A stretch of DNA of 25,962 nucleotides, from positions 1 through 25,962 of the IMG/VR virus record IMGVR_UViG_3300029812_000007. One strand, 5' to 3'. Position 1 is the stretch's first letter; every line of letters starts with the position of its first letter. The DNA comes from a virus. The notes under the pieces were generated by a model that was not told where the DNA came from, did no database searches, and was given only the letters and a program-made list of their open reading frames with translations. This document shows, one piece after another, positions 21,539 to 25,962 of this stretch. The position numbers and the translations under genes were made by a program.

Positions 21539-21919
21539 TTAATGTCTCAACTCAACAAGATTTTTCCCACCAACATTTAGATTTACACAAGTTCCTCTAT
21601 ATGTTGTGGATGTCTTTGTTTTTATTTCTGGCTTTGGTTTCTCTAATTCCTTCTTAATCTTGGTCTCTATACTTTTCAAATAATCTAGCGGCAAGTCATA
21701 TAGGGCATCCTTCAGGAGAGCAAGAAGGTCGATACCAGGTTGTTTAGCTATAGTCTTTGCTAATTCATCAACTTGCTTATCATATTCCTCAAGGTTTATT
21801 TCCACATAAGTTACTTCATGACCACGATGGCATTTAGCTTTGAATATGGTTGATCCTCTCTTAATCATAGCATTGAATGGTGAACCATCAGTCATAATTA
21901 TCTTTTCTGGATTTTCCAT
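21539..21919 (-). CDS. Hypothetical recombination-operon protein
   Basis: 126 residues (MENPEKIIMTDGSPFNAM...). It has a short strand-rich N-terminus with one Cys-x-x-x-His (CHRGHEV), a helical centre, and a Lys/Glu-rich linker. No family recognised. Between the ATPase and recT it probably belongs to DNA recombination, by position only. Confidence 0.5.
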   Translation of the reverse strand: MENPEKIIMTDGSPFNAMIKRGSTIFKAKCHRGHEVTYVEINLEEYDKQVDELAKTIAKQPGIDLLALLKDALYDLPLDYLKSIETKIKKELEKPKPEIKTKTSTTYRGTCVNLNVGGKNLVELRH

Positions 21920-21933
21920 TATTTATCCTCCTT

Positions 21934-22680
21934 TTATTTATTCGCTACCCGCAGGATTTTATCAGCTTCGCTAACATACAACTTGATTTGCTGGCAATTC
22001 ATCTTTGGTAGATGGTAGAAGCTCTCAGCTTGGTCAATCCAAATAGGACAATAGGAGCCATAAAACTTTTGGAGTGTTTTGATTATGTCCATTCCAACCG
22101 CAATTTGCATCCCATTATTTAGACCGCTGGAATATGGGACTCCATCAACTGTAGTAATACAACACTCTTCAATCCCACCATTTACCAAAATCTCGAATAG
22201 TTTAAACCTAGCATACTGGAATCGGCTGTTTATCTTCTCCTCTAGCATCTTCACCTTTGTCCTGGTGAATTGCTCCATAAGATATAACGCCTTCTCTATC
22301 TGTTCATGCTCTGTCACTAGCCTGCTTTCCTGTTGTTTTAATTCCTCAATACGCTGTAGCCTAGCCTTGCGCTGTTCTGCCTGCGCCAATTCATGCTCAA
22401 GCTCTGCGATTTGATTATCAATCTGGGTATCATCTTTGGTATGATTTGATTCCTCTTTCTCCAGGGATAGGAGCACCGCCTTGGTATCCGCAATCTTTTT
22501 ATTGACTTTAACTAGGTTCGGTTGTATTTCGGATAATTCCTGTTCAAGTGCAGCCTTTCGCTTATAAAATCCTTCAAGCTTGGATTTGGTTAGGTTGATT
22601 TGTTCAATAATACCTTCATGCCGTATTGCCTTATTAAGATTAAATGCCCTCTGTGCAATTTCTATTTGTTTTGTTTCCAT
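21934..22680 (-). CDS. SbcC/Rad50-like ATPase, C-terminal half
   Basis: 248 residues. The long coiled coil (about 20-135) returns from the zinc hook to the head. Then follow FEILVNGGIEECCITTVDGVPYSSGLNNGMQIAVGMDII, with a degenerate signature motif near 185-190, and Walker B CPIWIDQAES (Asp216). There is no Walker A. The last part (CQQIKLYVSEADKILRV) is the usual end of phage SbcC-like ATPases. The first codons overlap the HNH stop as TAATG, so the half would be made by re-initiation. The missing N-terminal half is at 23446-24441. Confidence 0.85.
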   Translation of the reverse strand: METKQIEIAQRAFNLNKAIRHEGIIEQINLTKSKLEGFYKRKAALEQELSEIQPNLVKVNKKIADTKAVLLSLEKEESNHTKDDTQIDNQIAELEHELAQAEQRKARLQRIEELKQQESRLVTEHEQIEKALYLMEQFTRTKVKMLEEKINSRFQYARFKLFEILVNGGIEECCITTVDGVPYSSGLNNGMQIAVGMDIIKTLQKFYGSYCPIWIDQAESFYHLPKMNCQQIKLYVSEADKILRVANK

Positions 22681-23291
22681 TACTCCTTTACTCCTCCCTT
22701 TAATAATCTAATTTCCTCTCTGAGATTCTGTATCTGTTTCAACCTACCATCAATTAAACCTTTGATATAACCATCATGGTATCCTTTGCTATGCGCTCTA
22801 CTATGGCTACCATTAAGAGACATCTCAAGGTTATCCTCTAGATTATCTGATTTATTCCTAATGTCAGTAAACCTTATCCCCTTGTGGTGAACTATCTCCC
22901 ACGAATGGAGGCAACGGCCTAAAGCTTTTGCCATCACTAGGCGGTGTTCACGAACATAGCCATTCTTGCTTGCCATCGGATAAAAGAAGCTATCTGGAGA
23001 AACCCAAACCTCAATATAGCCATCTCTTTTATTAAGAAAACGCCCACCTTTCCATCTACTAGAATTTTCTCCGCAAGGATGAATATATGTAGATTCACGG
23101 TGAGCCTCACTTTGTCTCCTTTTTGTTTCTTCTGAGAGATGGTGTCCGATATTGTTACAACGAATACATCTCTTATTGACTGGATGCCCTCTTACAATTT
23201 GAACCCATCTCTCGTGCTCGCATATTTCACAAGCTGCGAAAATCTGCTTTTGCCCTGTTTTGTTTCTTCTTATTTCTCCTAACTCAGGCAT
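22680..23291 (-). CDS. HNH homing endonuclease, paralogue 1 of 3
   Basis: 203 residues starting [14 protein letters not shown]. Zinc ribbon CEICEHERW...CIRCNN, then SRWKGGRF, the HNH core [26 protein letters not shown], and a C-terminal coiled coil ([16 protein letters not shown]). After VHHK there is a run [20 protein letters not shown] in place of the tight NGIKDDNR of its paralogues, so the last HNH element is altered. The start at 23291 overlaps the upstream stop as ATGCCTGA. It sits precisely in the zinc hook of the ATPase gene. Confidence 0.87.
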   Translation of the reverse strand: MPELGEIRRNKTGQKQIFAACEICEHERWVQIVRGHPVNKRCIRCNNIGHHLSEETKRRQSEAHRESTYIHPCGENSSRWKGGRFLNKRDGYIEVWVSPDSFFYPMASKNGYVREHRLVMAKALGRCLHSWEIVHHKGIRFTDIRNKSDNLEDNLEMSLNGSHSRAHSKGYHDGYIKGLIDGRLKQIQNLREEIRLLKGGVKE

Positions 23292-23403
23292 CTTTCTTTT
23301 CCCTATCCCAATATGGCGTTTTACATTTCCCACAGCGTAAGGGATGGGATTTTTTACTCGCCCATTCATGCCCACACCGCTTGCACTTATGTATGTATAT
23401 CAT
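23284..23403 (-). CDS. 39-residue zinc-ribbon protein
   Basis: ATG 23403 with a perfect GGAGG at 7 nt. The protein has [13 protein letters not shown] and [10 protein letters not shown], a compact CxxC...CxxC zinc ribbon ending in a charged tail. It is inserted with the HNH gene inside the ATPase gene. It belongs to a class of tiny zinc ribbons common in phages and host genomes; no function assigned. Confidence 0.7.
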   Translation of the reverse strand: MIYIHKCKRCGHEWASKKSHPLRCGKCKTPYWDREKKDA

Positions 23404-23445
23404 AATTTACCTCCACCATTAGTGTAACACTACTAGGTAGAATTG

Positions 23446-24441
23446 TCAAGTCTTTGGTAAAGATTGCCCACAAGTTGGACAATAATCAGATTTATTAAAT
23501 TCCTCTACACTAACTCTCTGGCATTCCTGTTTTAGTTGCTTTATTGCTTCCTCAAGTCTAGTTGCCTCTTGACCGTCTAGTTTTGCTTGCTGTAGGTTCT
23601 GATTCAAGGCATTAATAAGGCTTACTGCCTCATCTTCCAGTTTCCTTAATTCTACTCTTACTGTCTGTATCTTACTGGCAGCCTGATTCCAATGCTCTTT
23701 ACGCTGTTTCTTTAGCACTGAGAGCTTATCGGCTATTGCTGCCGAATTCATAGGAGCCTCTCCCAATCCTCGCTGAATTTCGTCAATACGGACAGGGATA
23801 CTTTCCAATTCCCTATTGATTTCAGTGCGCCTTGCCATAACCACCTTTCTATGGTCGCTCATTCTGCGCCCATTGAGAATACCGGGAAGGTCGGCAAGGG
23901 CATCATTGCCTGCAATCACGTCTTTATCATCCACGTCGCCACACACTTTCAAAAGTATCTCCCGGCGATCCTGCCAATGTAAGGATTCATTAAAAAAGCG
24001 CGGGTTAGTCAACAATTTGAAAACATCCTCATCCACGATATCGGCAATCTTAGCCTCGTATTCAGCCTTCTTTACAGGCACACCATCCAGGAAATAGTCC
24101 GTACTATGTCCTGTGAATTCCTTAATCGCTTGCCCTCTCTTCTTGGTCCAATTCTCATGGTAAGACTTCTTTAATGTGAATGCCGTACCGTCCAAATCCA
24201 GCACTCCCTCAACCTCATGCAATAACCCATGGAGTGGCTTTCCGTTCTCATCCAGCGTCTTTATCTCGAAGTCCTTATGATTGGCCGAATCCTTATCAAA
24301 CAATAGCCAGGTGAAGGCATCGAATAGGGTGGTCTTTCCTACTCCGTTATCCCCCCAAATCTTCGCATCCTTCCCATCCGACTCGAAGTCAAAACTTCGA
24401 AGCCCCTTGAAGTTCTTTAATCTGAGTGTGGTTAAACGCAT
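23446..24441 (-). CDS. SbcC/Rad50-like ATPase, N-terminal half with zinc hook
   Basis: 331 residues. MRLTTLRLKNFKGLRSF is the usual opening of the family; Walker A GDNGVGKT is at residues 30-37, followed by FDAFTWLLFDKDS. The head lobe continues to about 210, then a coiled coil to about 315. The protein ends CPTCGQSLPKT: the zinc-hook CxxC is at Cys321 and Cys324, and the stop comes 7 residues later. The return coiled coil and Walker B are encoded 760 bp further on. ATG 24441 is chosen for its GGAGG. Confidence 0.85.
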   Translation of the reverse strand: MRLTTLRLKNFKGLRSFDFESDGKDAKIWGDNGVGKTTLFDAFTWLLFDKDSANHKDFEIKTLDENGKPLHGLLHEVEGVLDLDGTAFTLKKSYHENWTKKRGQAIKEFTGHSTDYFLDGVPVKKAEYEAKIADIVDEDVFKLLTNPRFFNESLHWQDRREILLKVCGDVDDKDVIAGNDALADLPGILNGRRMSDHRKVVMARRTEINRELESIPVRIDEIQRGLGEAPMNSAAIADKLSVLKKQRKEHWNQAASKIQTVRVELRKLEDEAVSLINALNQNLQQAKLDGQEATRLEEAIKQLKQECQRVSVEEFNKSDYCPTCGQSLPKT

Positions 24442-24617
24442 TTTACCTCCGTAAGCATATGATACCAAGTCTTCAGTTCATCTGCCGTCATGTAGTCACA
24501 TATAGGATGGTTAACCGTAACCCGATACTTGACAGGCTCATTGATGGGGTGGTAAAGGTTGGTTCTTACCTTAAATCCCCTATCCTCTAAATCCGCTATA
24601 ATCTCTTCTATTGTCAT
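24432..24617 (-). CDS. Hypothetical early protein
   Basis: 61 residues (MTIEEIIADLEDRGFKVR...), mixed alpha/beta. Good GGAGG site. Overlaps the ATPase start by 10 nt. No recognised family. Confidence 0.55.
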   Translation of the reverse strand: MTIEEIIADLEDRGFKVRTNLYHPINEPVKYRVTVNHPICDYMTADELKTWYHMLTEVKCV

Positions 24618-24635
24618 TGTCTTGCCTCCTATTCA

Positions 24636-24785
24636 TTATTCAAATCGTGGCACTCTCAATTCTTCTTCACTGCTGGTTAGTTCCTTTATGCTTATATTCC
24701 CTAGATTCCAGCACAAGTCATCAAGAGTCCTGAGTATCTGATGCATTCGCCCGCATAGTCTTATTACTAGCTGTCTTTTACTCAT
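24636..24785 (-). CDS. Small hypothetical early protein
   Basis: 49 residues (MSKRQLVIRLCGRMHQILR...), helical. The ribosome binding site is a perfect AAGGAGGT. Its ATG overlaps the stop of the upstream 22-residue ORF as ATGA. Too short for most gene callers but in a gene-sized gap. Confidence 0.55.
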   Translation of the reverse strand: MSKRQLVIRLCGRMHQILRTLDDLCWNLGNISIKELTSSEEELRVPRFE

Positions 24786-24850
24786 TTATCTACCTCCTTT
24801 ATATCTCCCGACATCTCCCACAAGATGTGAGCCTCTTCTGTCCAAGTCAT
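24782..24850 (-). CDS. 22-residue early ORF
   Basis: ATG 24850 preceded by GAGGAG, encoding a helical peptide (MTWTEEAHILWEMSGDIKEV). It fits a gap and is coupled to the next start. It could be a leader peptide. Confidence 0.4.
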   Translation of the reverse strand: MTWTEEAHILWEMSGDIKEVDK

Positions 24851-24851
24851 T

Positions 24852-25046
24852 TTATATCTCCTCGTTTAGGTCTCTAACTCTTCTAACTGAAACAACTATT
24901 AAAGGCATTAGGTTTGGCTCTTCTTGGATTTGATGGTAACCATCATCAGTTTTGCCACAGTATCTACCAATAATCTGGCGATTTCCCCACTGCCCATAAC
25001 CTGTCGAACCTACAACCTTCTCTCCGACTTTAATTCTTTCAGCCAT
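24852..25046 (-). CDS. Hypothetical early protein, SH3-like composition
   Basis: 64 residues (MAERIKVGEKVVGSTGYGQW...). Strand-rich with glycines at turns, as in small SH3-like barrels, but no family is certain. A GGGAGGGG site lies upstream. Confidence 0.5.
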   Translation of the reverse strand: MAERIKVGEKVVGSTGYGQWGNRQIIGRYCGKTDDGYHQIQEEPNLMPLIVVSVRRVRDLNEEI

Positions 25047-25080
25047 CTTTCCCCCTCCCTTTATTTAATCTGCTTACACT

Positions 25081-25221
25081 TTAGTTTCTATTAGCCCTAT
25101 CAAATACCATCCAGTCAAAGTAATCCCTAATCATCAGCTCAGGGCTGCTAAACAGCATCCAGAGTGTCTTTAGTTTATTACGCCTATCAACTAATTTTAA
25201 TAATCTATCCCCATCTTTCAT
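25081..25221 (-). CDS. Small hypothetical early protein
   Basis: 46 residues ([20 protein letters not shown]...), helical and basic. ATG overlaps the upstream stop as TAATG, with AAAGGAGG before it. Confidence 0.5.
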   Translation of the reverse strand: MKDGDRLLKLVDRRNKLKTLWMLFSSPELMIRDYFDWMVFDRANRN

Positions 25222-25409
25222 TAAGATGCCTCCTTTGTCTCGCCTGGCAGTAATTGTCGGAGCTGTGGCGTCAGATGCTCCTGTCGGATTTTCCTCGCCT
25301 TTAGAGCTTCGATGCCTAGCTTTTGGGCTTTGTTTAAGTCCATAATATCAACACTTCCTGGGTCATCAAGGTCTTGATTTAACAATTTGATAGCTTCTTT
25401 TAATGTCAT
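25221..25409 (-). CDS. Hypothetical early protein
   Basis: 62 residues ([20 protein letters not shown]...). Helical, charged. Resembles short early-phage proteins with an unknown role. It has a GGGAG site. Confidence 0.55.
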   Translation of the reverse strand: MTLKEAIKLLNQDLDDPGSVDIMDLNKAQKLGIEALKARKIRQEHLTPQLRQLLPGETKEAS

Positions 25410-25418
25410 TTCACTCCC

Positions 25419-25583
25419 TTAGTCTTTCCTTTTATCAGTACCATGAAGAATACGCCATGCTCTACTAGCAGAAATGTTGAATGCTTGCCCAATCTCAATG
25501 TACGCTAACTCTGGGTGTGACTTGGCATATTCTCGTAACAACTTGTTTCGCTCTAGTTTTCTTAAAGTGTCGTATCTAGCCAT
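25419..25583 (-). CDS. Small HTH protein, first gene of the early operon
   Basis: 54 residues. ELAYIEIGQAFNISASRAWRIL is a plausible HTH. ATG 25583 lies only 9 nt past the -10 of a consensus promoter, so the mRNA is nearly leaderless. Possibly a repressor or activator of the early genes. Confidence 0.6.
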   Translation of the reverse strand: MARYDTLRKLERNKLLREYAKSHPELAYIEIGQAFNISASRAWRILHGTDKRKD

Positions 25584-25592
25584 AACAACCTT

Positions 25593-25621
25593 ATTATAAA
25601 CTATGGCAATAACTTTGTCAA
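25593..25621 (-). promoter_or_regulatory. Consensus sigma-70 early promoter
   Basis: TTGACA (25621-25616) and TATAAT (25598-25593), both perfect, are separated by 17 nt. It drives the small HTH gene and probably the whole early operon. Confidence 0.85.
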
Positions 25622-25654
25622 CCCCCTATCTTTACAAAAGTTAGGGGAGATAAC

Positions 25655-25710
25655 AAAAAAAGTCCCCCATATCTGCCCGCCTCCAATGGAATTAGGCAAA
25701 TATGAGGGAC
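25655..25710 (-). terminator. Strong intrinsic terminator
   Basis: Arms 25695-25710 and 25662-25677 pair over 16 bp on the minus-strand RNA with two G-U wobbles, followed by seven U. The loop is 17 nt. It insulates the early promoter from transcription coming from the right. Confidence 0.85.
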
Positions 25711-25809
25711 CTGTAGGTTCTTCTTTGGCTATAGTACCCTTAAAATTCGCAGATTTATAAGGGTGTAAATTACTTTAGGTCATATTGGTAAGGCGAGGTC
25801 GTTTCAACC
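25711..25809. other. Intergenic region with a 7-bp inverted repeat
   Basis: Between the terminator and the small membrane ORF there is no gene. ACCCTTA (25736-25742) and TAAGGGT (25758-25764) form an inverted repeat without a T-run, a possible operator. Nothing else recognised. Confidence 0.35.
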
Positions 25810-25929
25810 TTATCTTATAAACTTCACAAATAGAATAATTGTCGCTAAAAGTGCCAGGAATCCTATCCCCCGGCCAAAGAGATAATAATGGTATTCTGAC
25901 TTTGTGGGATTATAGGAACGGCTGTGCAT
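25810..25929 (-). CDS. Small single-pass membrane protein
   Basis: 39 residues (MHSRSYNPTKSEYHYYLFGR...) with a hydrophobic C-terminal helix (GFLALLATIILFVKF). The frame is open to the right edge, so the true start may lie beyond; the ribosome binding site is weak. The role is unknown. Confidence 0.45.
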   Translation of the reverse strand: MHSRSYNPTKSEYHYYLFGRGIGFLALLATIILFVKFIR

Positions 25930-25962
25930 CTTGATCCGGGGATTCCATATGCAAAGGATTTC

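Noticed and set aside
22680-23445. Group I intron between the two ATPase halves
   Set aside because: A T before and a G at the end of the block would allow an in-frame join, but the 760 bp are almost wholly coding, with only about 40 nt left, too little for a catalytic core.
23446-23460. Split intein at the ATPase junction
   Set aside because: No block A, B, F or G residues are seen at the end of the N-half or the start of the C-half; both are plain family sequence.

Overview
This window is part of a tailed double-stranded DNA bacteriophage or prophage (Caudoviricetes). It holds a terminase pair, portal, Mu gpF-like head protein, prohead protease/scaffold, capsid cement protein, major capsid protein and receptor-binding proteins, plus a recombination and replication block of small, tightly packed genes. 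Every convincing gene but one reads on the minus strand, so transcription runs from high to low coordinates. Good Shine-Dalgarno sites (GGAGG) and sigma-70 type promoters point to a bacterial host. The host lineage cannot be named from sequence alone. No tRNA, CRISPR array or integrase was seen.

Layout in the direction of transcription. (1) 25.9-24.4 kb: a strong terminator, a consensus promoter and a run of tiny early genes. (2) 24.4-18.8 kb, the recombination block: an SbcC/Rad50-like ATPase cut in two at its zinc hook by a zinc-ribbon gene and an HNH endonuclease gene, then a recT carrying an in-frame TAG, a second HNH endonuclease, a zinc-ribbon protein, and a metallo-beta-lactamase-fold gene broken inside its HxHxDH motif. 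(3) 18.8-13.4 kb: an HTH protein, a small membrane protein, a cytosine-5 methyltransferase, a small HNH nuclease, a replication-initiator-like protein behind a repeat-rich promoter region, zinc ribbons, a VRR-NUC nuclease, an ASCH-like protein, an HTH regulator and a DPPY methyltransferase. (4) At 13.4-13.3 kb a promoter sits directly before an intrinsic terminator, which looks like an antitermination-controlled late leader. (5) 13.3-0 kb, the late operon: a third HNH endonuclease, terminase subunits, portal, the gpF-like protein with an intein, protease/scaffold, cement protein, capsid, and fibre-like proteins running off the left edge.

The outstanding feature is at 7362-8183. The gpF-like gene contains an intein (274 codons) inserted at a conserved HPN/C site. 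Wholly inside it, on the opposite strand, lies a 251-codon gene with its own Shine-Dalgarno for a Vsr/EDxHD-like homing endonuclease with an HTH. The two genes are exactly codon-on-codon antiparallel. The plus-strand endonuclease even overlaps the DNA coding for the intein splicing blocks. I know of no described intein carrying its homing endonuclease antisense in this way.

The window is rich in homing-type selfish genes: three paralogous HNH endonucleases and the antisense one. It also shows three lesions (TAG in recT, a 6-nt TAA-bearing insertion in the MBL-fold gene, a -1 frameshift in a fibre-like gene). These could mean a decaying prophage, sequencing or assembly error, or, less likely, recoding.
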